The notes beneath the pieces are model-generated. The model worked only from the letters and a program-made list of their open reading frames with translations. It searched no databases and was not told where the DNA came from. A stretch of DNA of 64,000 bases from Chitinophaga pinensis (lineage in GTDB: Bacteria > Bacteroidota > Bacteroidia > Chitinophagales > Chitinophagaceae), in assembly GCA_945876095.1 (NCBI GenBank), contig CAMCMP010000006.1, positions 1 to 64,000 of the forward strand. Direction: 5' to 3'. The position numbers and the translations under genes are program-made. Each line of letters begins with the position of its first letter. The stretch's first letter is position 1. Shown here one piece after another: positions 1 through 10,797 of the stretch.

Positions 1-212
1 TTAAAGTAAAAAATAACCTTGTATTGCCATCCCTTTTTCCAAAATGAACATGGGGGTCGACTATTAAAATAAATTAACAATTCAACAAAACCAATACTTT
101 CAACCGATAAAAATTACATTTTTAAGTTTAGTCGGTTGGTAGTGATAAAAAATGTATATGGGTTCGCCCCACTTGATAAATTACTTCCAAACTCTATCTC
201 AAAAATAAAGTT
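1..212. other. Non-coding edge of window
   Basis: No convincing gene is seen. A 7-bp inverted repeat (CAACCGA at 101-107, TCGGTTG at 132-138) lies downstream of recB and could be part of its 3' end, but it has no clear T-tract. A T-loop-like GGTTCG at about 161-166 has no tRNA around it. Confidence 0.4.
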
Positions 213-3200
213 CTAATTCGTTATCGATGCCTTTATTTTTTCAATTAATGCCTTATCCGGTTTACTATAAAACACCCCTGACTGAGCACCTGTTCTTACG
301 CCTCTCAGGAATAAGTAAATAACCCCTCCAAAATTTTTATCATAATCAAAACCCGGTATTCTTAAGGCTAAGTATTTAGTTAACGCCACCGTGTAAATTA
401 AATATTGAAGGTGATAATTATTCTCATACATAGCAGCCTTTACATTCTCCTCATTGTAAAAATCAAGAGAATTACCCAAGAAGTTTGACTTCCAATCTAG
501 AATATAAAATTTGCCCTCCTGCTCAAAAAATAAGTCCATTTTACCATTCATAATACCCTCTAATTCTGCAATAGAACGAATTCTGAATGGATGAGTTTTA
601 TTTGAAAGCGCTTCTAAAATTCCAGTATTAAATGGCTTTAGCAAAAAATCAAACTCAAGCTCATTTAGTCTTTTGTCATTGCTTAGTTGATTAAGTGTAA
701 AAGGATTATTTCCCGGCATAATGGCTGATGTTACTTGATGCAATAATTCAATGATATTGTCTCTGTAAACTTCATCAGCAGATCCCGATAAACGCTTCAT
801 AGCTTGTTCAACCACCCTAGCCCAATTATCACTATTAGAAAAATCAATATGCTCAAAAATATAGTGCAATAAATTACCAGTATGGGCCCCTTTTTTCAAT
901 TCCTGGAAAGTAAATTTATCATACTCATCGTCAATTGAACTGGAGGACCTTGGAGCTGGAACTGAATCATGCTCTGGATTTAAACTACTATAGCTTGTTT
1001 TAATCCAGTTTACATTTTGTAAAATAAAATTATTAGCCATTGCATACACTGGCTGAACGGCGGCAGATACATTATTGTATCTAAAATTGCGGACAGGCTC
1101 TGGAGGTATCCAAAATTCAACTTGTTTTAAATTTTTAGCAACTGGATTCAACGCATTGCTAAAAGTTCTTAACGTCGAATTTTTATAATAGCTAGCAGTA
1201 TTACTTGTAATATAACATTGGTATCTGGCTCTTGTAATGGCAACATACAATAAACGTCGGTTTTCTTGCTCACTTTGATCTTTATATAATTTTTCTTGTC
1301 TTACGTCCCATAAGTTTTTTTTAACTACATAGTATTCCCCGTCTTCAGGATCTCTATAACTACAATTTTTAATATAAGACTCATCTTTCAATAAATCTAA
1401 ATGAGGAGCAATCACTATATTATATTCCAATCCCTTACTCTTATGGATGGTTACGATTTGTATCGCATCCTGATCATTTTCTAGCCTTTGTTCAAACTCA
1501 TCTCCTTCACGAGTATCCCCTTCCATACCTTTTTTTAACCATTGAATAAGTTCTTTAGGTTCGTAATTTTTTCGGACAGCCATTTTATGCAAAATCTCAA
1601 TTAACTGTTGAATATTTGAAATAACTCTTTCAGGATTTTCAGCAGTTGGATCAAATAAGCGCTCATTTACTTTATGATCTGAGATAAACTGTCTCAACAT
1701 CAAATACACTCCTCTTTCCTTCCAGGTTTCTTGATAAATTTTAAATTGTGCTAATATTGCTTCTTCGTCAGTACTCAATAAACTTTTATTATTATAGCCT
1801 CCTAAATTGGTAAGCAAAGCTCTATTGACATGTGCGGTTGAGATTTCATTGACTGCACTCAATATATAATATAATTGGTTTGCTTCTTCTGATTCCAATA
1901 ACCTAGTCTCGTCAATTGTTACAGCTGGAATTCTTAAAGAAGCCAATAATGCCTTCATGTCTTTAGCCTGTCTTTTAGATCTTACCAATATTCCAATATC
2001 AGAAGGCTTAATTGGATTTGTTTCTTCATCCTTAACAATAGTGTATTTTCCTTCTGTAAATAAATCAGTAATAATTCCTTTTACCGCTAATTTTAATGCC
2101 TTTTTATTTGAATGGCTAGAGATTTTTAATGGTTGAATGGCCTTGCCATTGTAAAGTAATTCACCTTTTGTATTGGGTTTAGGAGAGCCTACTTCTATAT
2201 ACTCAATTGCATTGGGGATATCTGGATCATTCTTAAAATTAAATGTATCAAAATCAACTGCTGGTTGAAAAAACTCATTCATCGCATTTATATATGCTTC
2301 TGTAGAACGATGATTGGTGTTCATTTCATGTAAATTCGCTACATTCTCTTTGGCTTTAAAATAAGTAAATATATCCGCCTTCCTAAATGCATAAATTGAC
2401 TGCTTGGGATCTCCTATATAAAACAGTATTTTCTCTTTGCTAAAAAGCTTTTCAAAAACTGCATATTGCTCTTTATCTGTATCCTGAAATTCATCAATAA
2501 ATACCGCCTCATACTTTTGTTGTAATGCAATAACTAAATTTTTATTCTTATCTCCCTCTATTATTGCTTTATACAAAAGCATAATCATGTCATCAAAAGT
2601 GATAATTCCTCTATTTCTTTTTACTTCTAGTACATCATTTTTAATAGTAACAATGGCTTCAATGGCTATATTATTTACAATAAAATCAAATTCTACTTTC
2701 TGATTTTTTTTCAAGTTTACTATTTCAATTACCTCGTTTATAACATCCGCAAATATTTTAGTAACATATTCTGTCGTACTTTTTTCGCAAATAGTTTTTA
2801 TAACTGCGTACCAATTCTCCTCTTTAAAAGAAAGTGAAAACGCCTTTCTAGGATTTTCACTACTATTAATTTTTTCTAATAAATTAACTTTATTTGCTAT
2901 CAACTTGTCAATAACTGTATTTGTTAATTTAGTAATAATGCTATTGTCATTCAATAATTTTTGATATAGCCTATCTTGATAGGTTTGATTTAAAAAGTCA
3001 TTCGGAATTGACACAGTAGAAGCCAGCATTTTTCCTGCCAATGCCTGTTTTGCCAACTTTAAAATTTCCTCGTGCTTAAGTTCTGAGGCTAACATTAATT
3101 CGAGTAACTCTTTCCTGATTGTTGTAATACGTTTTCTCCAAAACTCATTAAAAGCATCCTCCGTTATTTGATTAAACTCATCTGGAGTGATAGTTTCAGC

Positions 3201-3635
3201 CCCAAAAATTTGACTGGTTTCAAAGGAAAACTCAGATAATATTCTTTTACAGAAACTATGAATAGTCAACACCGAAGTTTCATCTAAAAATAATTGTGCA
3301 GTGTTTAACCTGTCCTCAACTAACGTAGAGTTATGTTTAGTCATCAGACTTTCAATCAATCTTTTAATGGTTTCATCTTGGATTTCCTCACCCCTACTTA
3401 CTTTTAGGGCTAATCTTACAAAAGATCTCACCCTGGTTTCTAATTCAGCAACTGCTGCCTTAGTAAATGTGACCATCAGAATCTTTTCAATAGGGATATT
3501 GTTTTCTATAATGAGTCTTAGGGTAAGTAAGGCAATTGAATAAGTCTTACCAGTGCCGGCACTTGCTTCAATTAAATTACTTCCTTCAAGGATTACAGTC
3601 TCGGAATTAAAATTTTTATTACTATTCTGTGGCAT
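213..3635 (-). CDS. recB: RecB-type exonuclease V beta subunit (UvrD-like helicase-nuclease)
   Basis: RecB drives the slower helicase motor and holds the nuclease of the RecBCD complex, which resects double-strand ends for RecA loading in the cytoplasm. The 1140-residue product has a Walker A motif EASAGTGKT at residues 23-31, a DEFQDT Walker B-type motif, helicase motif IVTIHKSKGLEYNIV in the middle, and a C-terminal nuclease core with GKMDL followed by DWKSN, the catalytic Asp and Asp-x-Lys of the RecB nuclease family. It is slightly shorter than E. coli RecB (1180). It is the last gene of recD-recC-recB, 29 bp after recC, so the three are probably co-transcribed. AddA is the main alternative, but the RecC- and RecD-like neighbours favour RecB. 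Confidence 0.93.
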   Translation of the reverse strand: MPQNSNKNFNSETVILEGSNLIEASAGTGKTYSIALLTLRLIIENNIPIEKILMVTFTKAAVAELETRVRSFVRLALKVSRGEEIQDETIKRLIESLMTKHNSTLVEDRLNTAQLFLDETSVLTIHSFCKRILSEFSFETSQIFGAETITPDEFNQITEDAFNEFWRKRITTIRKELLELMLASELKHEEILKLAKQALAGKMLASTVSIPNDFLNQTYQDRLYQKLLNDNSIITKLTNTVIDKLIANKVNLLEKINSSENPRKAFSLSFKEENWYAVIKTICEKSTTEYVTKIFADVINEVIEIVNLKKNQKVEFDFIVNNIAIEAIVTIKNDVLEVKRNRGIITFDDMIMLLYKAIIEGDKNKNLVIALQQKYEAVFIDEFQDTDKEQYAVFEKLFSKEKILFYIGDPKQSIYAFRKADIFTYFKAKENVANLHEMNTNHRSTEAYINAMNEFFQPAVDFDTFNFKNDPDIPNAIEYIEVGSPKPNTKGELLYNGKAIQPLKISSHSNKKALKLAVKGIITDLFTEGKYTIVKDEETNPIKPSDIGILVRSKRQAKDMKALLASLRIPAVTIDETRLLESEEANQLYYILSAVNEISTAHVNRALLTNLGGYNNKSLLSTDEEAILAQFKIYQETWKERGVYLMLRQFISDHKVNERLFDPTAENPERVISNIQQLIEILHKMAVRKNYEPKELIQWLKKGMEGDTREGDEFEQRLENDQDAIQIVTIHKSKGLEYNIVIAPHLDLLKDESYIKNCSYRDPEDGEYYVVKKNLWDVRQEKLYKDQSEQENRRLLYVAITRARYQCYITSNTASYYKNSTLRTFSNALNPVAKNLKQVEFWIPPEPVRNFRYNNVSAAVQPVYAMANNFILQNVNWIKTSYSSLNPEHDSVPAPRSSSSIDDEYDKFTFQELKKGAHTGNLLHYIFEHIDFSNSDNWARVVEQAMKRLSGSADEVYRDNIIELLHQVTSAIMPGNNPFTLNQLSNDKRLNELEFDFLLKPFNTGILEALSNKTHPFRIRSIAELEGIMNGKMDLFFEQEGKFYILDWKSNFLGNSLDFYNEENVKAAMYENNYHLQYLIYTVALTKYLALRIPGFDYDKNFGGVIYLFLRGVRTGAQSGVFYSKPDKALIEKIKASITN

Positions 3636-3664
3636 TGAATAATCTATTTATACTGGTCCCTTTG

Positions 3665-6600
3665 TTATTTAATTTTTTTAAAAACTAAAGGCAAATGAAA
3701 ATTGATAGGTTCAAAAATAGCCTTCGCATTTTCTTGAATTTGTGAATAGGATGTTTCAGCAAAAAATCCATGTTCTACTGCCTTATTTAAATAATCATCC
3801 TCAAATGTAAAATCAAGTTCTTTGTCTTTTGCTTCTTCATAAATATCCAAAAATGTTTCATAGCCATGGCTAATCATTTCCATTTCACTTTGTCCAAGGG
3901 CAGGAAAGAAATAGAAATATTCTTGATGACCATTCTTATAATATGCTAGATATTGAGCTATCGTATCAATAGCCACTTGCTGAGAAATGGTTCCTGCAGG
4001 TATTCTTTGAAATCCATCTATGTATTTTGAAATAAATACAAACTCTAATTCTTTGCCTTGTGCAAGCATCGCTAAGTATCTAACATAGGCTACTAATAAA
4101 TATTTTAACTGCTGCTTAGAATTACAGATACTAATATATTTGTCGCCAAATACTGGTTCAACTTTCCCAATTATTTGAGTATTAGCAATCGTAAAATTAA
4201 TGTCAACCTTTTGGGGCTTTGTATTACCCTTAGCATAATTAAACCTTTCGCGCAATGGAGCAACTTCATCTATCACTTCACCAATAGAAGCTTTTCCCAT
4301 ATTATGAAGAGGAATTTTACCTGTTTTTTTCTCCTTTTCATAATAGTCTTCAGTTTCTTCAATATTCATCGACATAATCTTATCCTGAACATTCCACTTT
4401 GCAAGATGATCAAAGTCAAATAATTCATGATCCTTTAACAACACATCGTCCTCTGTATAGAAAATATTAAACTGTTTTTGCAAATACAACTTTGCAGGGT
4501 TTTGTAAAAACCTAGCTATATCATCAATAGTAACGTTGATAAAAGAAAATGCCTTTTCTTCTGTTTTTTTAGATTCTGGTTTTATGCCGGTTTGGTAACT
4601 TGATTCATTTAAATAACTAACTAAGCCTGCTGGCGCCGTAGGATTATACTTGCTGCTAAAACTATGCAAGGGATGTAATGTAACCCAGTCGTTTTTAATT
4701 ACCTCCGTATCCTGTTGAATACCTCTAGCTACATAATCAATTAACTCATCAACCATAGAAGAAGGTGGCAATTTGGCGCCGTCTTTTGGATTCGCAGCTG
4801 TATAACTAATGTATAAATATTCCCTTGCTGACATTAAGGTTTCAAGGAATAAATGTTTATCGTTATTTTTTACATTCCTATCTCCTGGCTGCCATGATTG
4901 TAATAAACTAAAGCTCAATGCAGTTTCTTTCCGTGGAAATTTATCAAAATTCATTCCTAATAAGGCGACTACCTTAAATGGAATACTTCTCATGGGCACC
5001 AATGAACAAAATGTTATCCCTCCTCTTGCAAAGGAGCCTACCTTTTTCTCCAAACTAAGTCTTTGTAAAAAGCTATGACGGAATACTTCAAAACTTATTT
5101 CAACATTCGCATTCTTTTCCAACAAAGACATTTGTTCTGTAAATTGAATAAGCTTGGTATAATCCTCGTCATCTTTTTCACCCGCTTGAAAAATCATATC
5201 CTCTACTATTGATTGAAGGTATTCAGCCCATTGAGAGATAGTTCTTTTTTGATTTCTTTCGGCTAACTTCTGTTGTAGTGTTTTTACAAAATACATTAAA
5301 CGAACACGCTCAATGGCTTCAGCTCCTTCGGCAGTATCCAATGGGATAAAATGTTCCTGTCCATCATTTACATTCGGCTCCCCGCTCATACAAATACCAT
5401 ACATGATTTTCTTTATTCCATACTCCCAACTTATGTAACGGGTATCGTCTTCCTGTCTTCCTTTAATACTAAATATAATTCCTGCTTGTCTAGCTGCCGT
5501 TCTTAAATTTTCTTCATCTTTAATTTTAAATCGATTTCTTATATAAGGAGATTCCAATAATTTTAAAACTATTTCTACTTTAAAAGTCTCAGCATCCAAT
5601 GATAAAATATCTTGAATTGCCGTAAAAATATTATTCCCAGCCGAATAACTTTCATCTGCAATATTATAGGGAAACTTATAAGGTGAATTGCTAAACACTG
5701 CGTGAATGAATGGTGCGTATAATTCAATGTCACTTACTAAAACTACAATATCCTTTGGTGATAAGGTTATATTTCGCTTATCTATTAACTCTACCAAATA
5801 ATTATATAAAATTTCTACTTCTCTAACCGGAGTAAAAGCTCCATTAACAGTAATAGATCCATCCTTGTAATCCAATGCTGTCAATAGATTACGAGATGGT
5901 TGATTTAGATTATTATAAATATCATATTGAATTTTTTTAAGTAAAGTTCTAGGCTCAACAATAGGTACTGCATCCTCTTCATTATATACATTAACAAAAT
6001 CATCATTATCCATTAATAATTTAAAAGACTCCTTTATAATACCTCCCCAATTCAATAACAAATCATTTCCCACTAGCAAATGATCCACGTCTTTTCTTTG
6101 CTTTTTTCTTTTTTGAAGCAATTTTGTTATTTGCTGCTCAGAATGGTCATCCATCCAAATTTGTTCTGGGCATGGATTCACCAAGTACAAATGGATATCA
6201 ATAAACTTTGCAAGTGCATGAAAGATTTGTAAATAATAAGGAGTGATAACGGCAATACCAAAAAGATGTAAAGCAGGAATTTTATTTTTAATATTCACCT
6301 GCACTTCTTCAATCATTAAGCCATCGATCAACAATTTGGCCATTTCTACCCTATCCTGGTAGGCATCCCCTAACTTTATTTTAATCTGATGCCAAATCCA
6401 TTCCTGCCAATCTTCTGCCACCTGATTATTAATTAAACGGTCATCCCAAATTTTTACTGTTTCATGTCGATATACTTGATATTGGTCAAATAAATCAGCA
6501 AGCTCATCGCTCAAAGCAATCCGCTTGATGTCATTATTTAGATAATAGCTAGCTATATCCGTGTATGTAGTCTTAAATTCCGCATTATCCAATAACTCAT

Positions 6601-6880
6601 ATATACACCAACGTATATTTTCTGTATTTATAATTTTTTTCCCAACTTTTAAACCTCTTTTATAAATTTCAGCAACTATATCATTGGGTTTGCAAAAATT
6701 TATATTTGCTGCAATTCCGTTTTGTTTTGCAATGTTTTGCTTTAACCAACTATTCATACCCTCAGTTTGAGTCACTATCCATTGCTTCACAAAAGCATTT
6801 TGATTAGTTGCTTGTAAATCACTAGCCAGCCTAACAGACAATGGCTGTAGTGAATTTGAAACATTTAAATATATACTCAT
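3665..6880 (-). CDS. recC: RecC-type exonuclease V gamma subunit
   Basis: RecC is the inactive-helicase scaffold that scans DNA for Chi in the RecBCD complex. The product starts SIYLNVSNSLQPLSVRLA, the usual RecC N-terminus (short strand, SN, then L..LA). It includes an ALLGMNFDKFPR segment and a SREYLYISYTAANP-like segment typical of the family, and has no Walker motif. I chose the ATG at 6880 (1071 residues). An upstream ATG at 6943 would add 21 residues with no family resemblance and would overlap the end of recD by 43 bp, while the ATG at 6880 has a purine-rich AGAAGAAAG just before it and leaves a 20-bp gap to recD. Confidence 0.9.
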   Translation of the reverse strand: MSIYLNVSNSLQPLSVRLASDLQATNQNAFVKQWIVTQTEGMNSWLKQNIAKQNGIAANINFCKPNDIVAEIYKRGLKVGKKIINTENIRWCIYELLDNAEFKTTYTDIASYYLNNDIKRIALSDELADLFDQYQVYRHETVKIWDDRLINNQVAEDWQEWIWHQIKIKLGDAYQDRVEMAKLLIDGLMIEEVQVNIKNKIPALHLFGIAVITPYYLQIFHALAKFIDIHLYLVNPCPEQIWMDDHSEQQITKLLQKRKKQRKDVDHLLVGNDLLLNWGGIIKESFKLLMDNDDFVNVYNEEDAVPIVEPRTLLKKIQYDIYNNLNQPSRNLLTALDYKDGSITVNGAFTPVREVEILYNYLVELIDKRNITLSPKDIVVLVSDIELYAPFIHAVFSNSPYKFPYNIADESYSAGNNIFTAIQDILSLDAETFKVEIVLKLLESPYIRNRFKIKDEENLRTAARQAGIIFSIKGRQEDDTRYISWEYGIKKIMYGICMSGEPNVNDGQEHFIPLDTAEGAEAIERVRLMYFVKTLQQKLAERNQKRTISQWAEYLQSIVEDMIFQAGEKDDEDYTKLIQFTEQMSLLEKNANVEISFEVFRHSFLQRLSLEKKVGSFARGGITFCSLVPMRSIPFKVVALLGMNFDKFPRKETALSFSLLQSWQPGDRNVKNNDKHLFLETLMSAREYLYISYTAANPKDGAKLPPSSMVDELIDYVARGIQQDTEVIKNDWVTLHPLHSFSSKYNPTAPAGLVSYLNESSYQTGIKPESKKTEEKAFSFINVTIDDIARFLQNPAKLYLQKQFNIFYTEDDVLLKDHELFDFDHLAKWNVQDKIMSMNIEETEDYYEKEKKTGKIPLHNMGKASIGEVIDEVAPLRERFNYAKGNTKPQKVDINFTIANTQIIGKVEPVFGDKYISICNSKQQLKYLLVAYVRYLAMLAQGKELEFVFISKYIDGFQRIPAGTISQQVAIDTIAQYLAYYKNGHQEYFYFFPALGQSEMEMISHGYETFLDIYEEAKDKELDFTFEDDYLNKAVEHGFFAETSYSQIQENAKAIFEPINFHLPLVFKKIK

Positions 6881-6900
6881 ACTTTCTTCTCTAATTATTA

Positions 6901-8694
6901 TTAATCGACTCTTCCAGTGATACCTGAAATTCTTTGAACACAAGATTCAACCGAGTGTCTAATGGTATCCATTTCTCCTTGAATGGTTATACTTGTTCTT
7001 GCCCTTGTAATACCGGTATATAATAATTCACGCGTTAATAATGCATTAGAAATTCCTTCAGGTAAAATAACCATCACCTGATCAAATTCTGAACCCTGGC
7101 TTTTATGTATGGTCATTGCAAAAGCAGTTTCACAATAATTTAAATAAGCAGGCAGAATAGATTTAATCCCCCCTTGGCCATCCTCAAACCAAACTTTCAA
7201 ATTGCCCTTATCGTCTTTTCGCATAATTCCTGTGTCCCCATTTAGCAATCCTAAATCATGCATATTGCGGGTGACCATAATAGGCTTGTGTTCATAATTT
7301 TCTCCATCGGGTCTAATAATTCCTTTTTTTCGAAGATGTAATTCAATGAGTTTATTGGTTGTATACAAGCCTCTTTGACCTTGTCTTACAGCTACTAAAA
7401 CTCTACATTCATTTAACTTTTTTAACGCAGTTTTAATATCTGCTTCTTGAATATAGCTGGCGTACCCTTCCACAAAGGATTCTAATAATTCAGGTGTATA
7501 CTGATGATCTATTTTTACATTGGTGCCGGCAGAATTTTCAATTAAATTTTTAAGTTTTTCTGTATCTCCTTCAATTACAGCCCTACTTAATTTACCAATG
7601 GCTCCCTGACTATTAAAACGATGACTAAATTTTAATTCAATAATATGGCTTGACATCAGTTGTTGCTGGTCGCCAATAAATTCAGGCTTAATTTTTCTTT
7701 CAGAGTCGGTAATAAAATCATTGATCCAGCTTGCCGCCTTAATAGAAAAAATATTTAAGCTTGGTAATGTTTGACATAAATCACCTAACAAACTGCCCGC
7801 TTCCACTGAAGCCAATTGATCCTTGTCTCCCAATAAAATAATTCTACAATTGTCACCTAAAGCATCAAGCAACTTAGAAAACATAGGGACATCAATCATG
7901 GAAGCCTCGTCGACTACCACCCAATTATAAGGCAAAGGATTTTCAGCGTTGTATTTAAAGTTAACGGACTCTTTTTTATAACCTAATAAACTATGAATGG
8001 TGCTTGGCTTTAATCCATCAATCGTTTGTTTAGTGGATATAGAAAATGGCAATGTGCTACTTTTTAAAGACTCAAACATTCTCATGGAAGCCTTGCCTGT
8101 TGGTGCGGCTAGTGCCACTTTCGCGTCTGGCTCCAATTCATACAACACAATAAGTAATTTAGCAAGTGTAGTGGTTTTTCCAGTGCCCGGTCCACCAGTA
8201 ATAATGCTAAAATTATTTAAGAGCGCTTGCAATACCGAAACCATTTGCCAATCTACTTGCTCTTTATTGGTTAATCCATTTATATTGTAATTGGCATTAA
8301 GGGATTGTATTAATTTTACCTTCAACTCTAGCTGTTTCATCCTATCAGCTACCAGACTAGTTTCTGCAGCAATTAACTTTTTTAATTTTTGAATAATGCT
8401 GGTTTCATATTTGAAGTAACGTTGAAAATAAAGTCTATCATTATGAAGAATAAAAGGGGTTGTATTTACACCATCTTTTGAAACTAAATTTGAGTAATTC
8501 AATAAGTCTTTAGCTGATACTGCATTTGTATAGGGAGTGGTATTTAAATTAGAATGCATGTCGTCTAAAGAAATACAAATATTACCTTCTGTTAGTCTCT
8601 GTGATAAAAGATAGGCATAAGGCCAAATTGCTTTTTCGTCAAAATATTCAGCAAACTGTCTGTGTATATCTTCGGTAATATTCATGAAACTCAT
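6901..8694 (-). CDS. recD: RecD-type exonuclease V alpha subunit (5'-3' helicase)
   Basis: RecD is the fast 5'-3' SF1B helicase of RecBCD. The 597-residue product carries Walker A TGGPGTGKT at 166-174, VVDEASMIDVPMF (Walker B), LLGDKDQLASVEAGSLLGD, and the C-terminal AMTIHKSQGSEFDQV motif of the UvrD_C2 domain. The length fits RecD (E. coli 608) rather than the longer RecD2. It is the promoter-proximal gene of the recDCB operon. Two ATG codons nine bases apart (8694 and 8685) could both serve; the first follows AGCAAGAAA. Confidence 0.93.
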   Translation of the reverse strand: MSFMNITEDIHRQFAEYFDEKAIWPYAYLLSQRLTEGNICISLDDMHSNLNTTPYTNAVSAKDLLNYSNLVSKDGVNTTPFILHNDRLYFQRYFKYETSIIQKLKKLIAAETSLVADRMKQLELKVKLIQSLNANYNINGLTNKEQVDWQMVSVLQALLNNFSIITGGPGTGKTTTLAKLLIVLYELEPDAKVALAAPTGKASMRMFESLKSSTLPFSISTKQTIDGLKPSTIHSLLGYKKESVNFKYNAENPLPYNWVVVDEASMIDVPMFSKLLDALGDNCRIILLGDKDQLASVEAGSLLGDLCQTLPSLNIFSIKAASWINDFITDSERKIKPEFIGDQQQLMSSHIIELKFSHRFNSQGAIGKLSRAVIEGDTEKLKNLIENSAGTNVKIDHQYTPELLESFVEGYASYIQEADIKTALKKLNECRVLVAVRQGQRGLYTTNKLIELHLRKKGIIRPDGENYEHKPIMVTRNMHDLGLLNGDTGIMRKDDKGNLKVWFEDGQGGIKSILPAYLNYCETAFAMTIHKSQGSEFDQVMVILPEGISNALLTRELLYTGITRARTSITIQGEMDTIRHSVESCVQRISGITGRVD

Positions 8695-9185
8695 TTTCTT
8701 GCTTTACTATTTATTTTTTACTTATTACGTTAATAAGCATTTTTCCTAATGTTAATCTTTATATTCACAGTAAATTATTTTTTGAAGTTGCCATTAAAAA
8801 CCATGAAAAATTTATGATAAGAATTTTCACAAATTTTCAAGAGATTGTTATTGTTTTTTGAATTTTATAACTTACTCTATAAAGCTCCAACTTTTATTAG
8901 CCAGTTAAGAATTATGTCAAATTATAAATTATTTATTCAAAAAATACAATTATTAAATATTTAAAGTTTTGGCTACTTCTATTTCATCCTCTATACTAAA
9001 AATACTTTTTATAATTTCTTAATTAACTAGAATCCTTATTTTAAAAGATCCCTTTTTCAAATCATTGGTTAGATTTTCTTAACCTTTACAAATTTAAAGG
9101 CCTGAGAATCAATTATATGATTATCAGGCCTTTTTATAGCCAAATTTATTCATTTATAAACGAAATTATGCCCCTGAATTAATTA
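8695..9185. other. AT-rich intergenic region upstream of recD
   Basis: This holds the recD promoter region and, at its right end, the terminator of the OmpA-domain gene. I see no gene, repeat or recognisable -33/-7 pair I would defend. Confidence 0.5.
9096..9135 (-). terminator. Intrinsic terminator after OmpA-domain gene
   Basis: Perfect 10-bp stem AAAGGCCTGA / TCAGGCCTTT, continued inward by AATCA / TGATT, 50 bp downstream of the stop at 9186. The T-run is cleaner on the plus strand (TTTTT at 9131-9135) than on the minus strand, so it may act in both directions. Confidence 0.7.
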
Positions 9186-10031
9186 TCATTTCATCGAAAC
9201 GATTACCACCTCGACCCTTCTATTGGCTAACTCTTCCTCCCTAGTTTTTTCTGGATAAGGATAAAGTGGGCGGCTATGACCAAAACCTGCATGGCTAATG
9301 CGGGTGGTTTCAATTCCGTTTTTAACGAGAAATTCTTTCACTGCCATTGCTCGCGCAACCGACAAATTTGTTAACTCTGTACCCAAATCCATACCATCCC
9401 CTTCATTTATGGGTCCACAGCAAATATGTCCTTCAACACGAATAACCATTTTAGGATTCGACTTCATCACCTTGAGTAATTCATTTAAGGTAGGTAAAGA
9501 TTCATCGACAAAATAATGATACCCTCCAATAAAATTGATAGTTTTCAGGGATATTTTATCGCCTGAATTTAATTTAGCGCCTGATAAAACTTGCTCTACT
9601 GTTACTGTTTTTTCAGATGTTTTATATAGAATTATAGATTCATTAACAATTATTTCAACCCTTCTATTTAAACTTCTTTGCTCTTTGGTAGCATTCTCAT
9701 TCAGCGGTTTGTTTTCTCCATAACCTTTCTTTAAAAGAATAACAGAATCAATAATTCCTTCAGATATAAGAAACTGATGAACCGCTTCTACTCTCTTTAT
9801 TGAAAGGCGATCATTATAAGCCGAGGATCCAGAAGAGTCGCAATGTCCATAAAGCTCAATATTGGCCCAAGCACTCGTCTTTAACTCTTTTACTAAATTC
9901 TTTAACTGTCCTTTACAAGAATCGGTAATAGCAGACTTGTCAAACTCAAATAAGATAATAGTGGTTTTTGTAGTTTGGGAATGTAGTTGAAGGAAGCCTG
10001 TTGATAGTAAAAGAAAAAAGAATGATTTCAT
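9186..10031 (-). CDS. Exported protein with two OmpA-like domains
   Basis: The 281-residue product begins with a signal peptide (MKSFFFLLLSTGFLQLHSQ) and then has two OmpA C-terminal-like peptidoglycan-binding domains. The first (about residues 25-130) has FEFDKSAI, ELYGHCDSSGS and NRRVEIIV; the second (about 150-281) has RVEGHICCGP, ARAMAVKEFL and NRRVEVVI. There is no beta-barrel and no lipobox, so it is probably a soluble periplasmic protein tethering to cell wall. The second domain carries an unusual CC pair and a short insertion. It is monocistronic, with a terminator downstream. Confidence 0.85.
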   Translation of the reverse strand: MKSFFFLLLSTGFLQLHSQTTKTTIILFEFDKSAITDSCKGQLKNLVKELKTSAWANIELYGHCDSSGSSAYNDRLSIKRVEAVHQFLISEGIIDSVILLKKGYGENKPLNENATKEQRSLNRRVEIIVNESIILYKTSEKTVTVEQVLSGAKLNSGDKISLKTINFIGGYHYFVDESLPTLNELLKVMKSNPKMVIRVEGHICCGPINEGDGMDLGTELTNLSVARAMAVKEFLVKNGIETTRISHAGFGHSRPLYPYPEKTREEELANRRVEVVIVSMK

Positions 10032-10323
10032 ATTGTTAATTTTTAAAAAATTTGGATTAAAATAGTTATAGGTTACTTAAGTTAGAGCCTTTAACGAATT
10101 AGAGATACTAAATATTATATATAATTGAAAATTTATATCAAATTTAGAAAAATATTTTCCAATTACAGTTAGAAGTAGTGTTGATACTCTTTTAGAAGTT
10201 CCCAAAATTCATTCAATCATAGCAGTTAAAGAAGACAGGGGTGTTCAAACTATTTTTTTAAACTAGCATCAAAATAAACCTTTTGGCAAGTAGTTTCTAA
10301 GTTAATTATTTTATACCCTGATA

Positions 10324-10797
10324 TCACTTCCACATGGATTGACGTAAGATGTCATCAATATTATTCGTAGAAATGAAATATAATAATCTCGACAAATGAT
10401 ATATTCCTAAAATTATACCCAAACAATAGGCAATTTTTTTACTATATAAAATTTTTTGAAAATATTCTTTTTTAGTAAAAAGTTCTACAGACAATGTTAA
10501 AATAGCAGTCAAACAAAATACAAATGTCAACGGTCCAAATAAATGATAATAAAGGCTTTTTTCTACATCACCTTTATAGAAAAAAATTAATGATTTAGTC
10601 ATGCCGCAACCTGGACAAGGAAAGCCAGTTAATAATTTAAATGGGCATAATGATTGTTCTGTTTCAATAGACCGATTGGCAGATTGAAGCATTACATAAA
10701 AAGGAAATGCCAGTGTCAATAAGGCACCGGCAATTCCTAATATTTTACGAAACCGCTTTGGGTTAGTTATATAATTTGTTGATATCACCTTGTACAA
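10324..10797 (-). CDS. DUF2752 family membrane protein
   Basis: The 157-residue product has about four hydrophobic segments and the hallmark CPFKLLTGFPCPGCGMTKSL segment, matching the DUF2752 family of small membrane proteins (function unknown; the conserved PCPGCG cysteines suggest metal or redox chemistry). Its first 35 bp overlap the end of the upstream DUF4234-like gene in another frame, implying translational coupling. I kept the first ATG because no good downstream start precedes the first membrane segment. Confidence 0.8.
   Translation of the reverse strand: MYKVISTNYITNPKRFRKILGIAGALLTLAFPFYVMLQSANRSIETEQSLCPFKLLTGFPCPGCGMTKSLIFFYKGDVEKSLYYHLFGPLTFVFCLTAILTLSVELFTKKEYFQKILYSKKIAYCLGIILGIYHLSRLLYFISTNNIDDILRQSMWK

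Noticed and set aside
155..180. tRNA T-arm-like GGTTCG
   Set aside because: No acceptor, D or anticodon arms of the right length around it.
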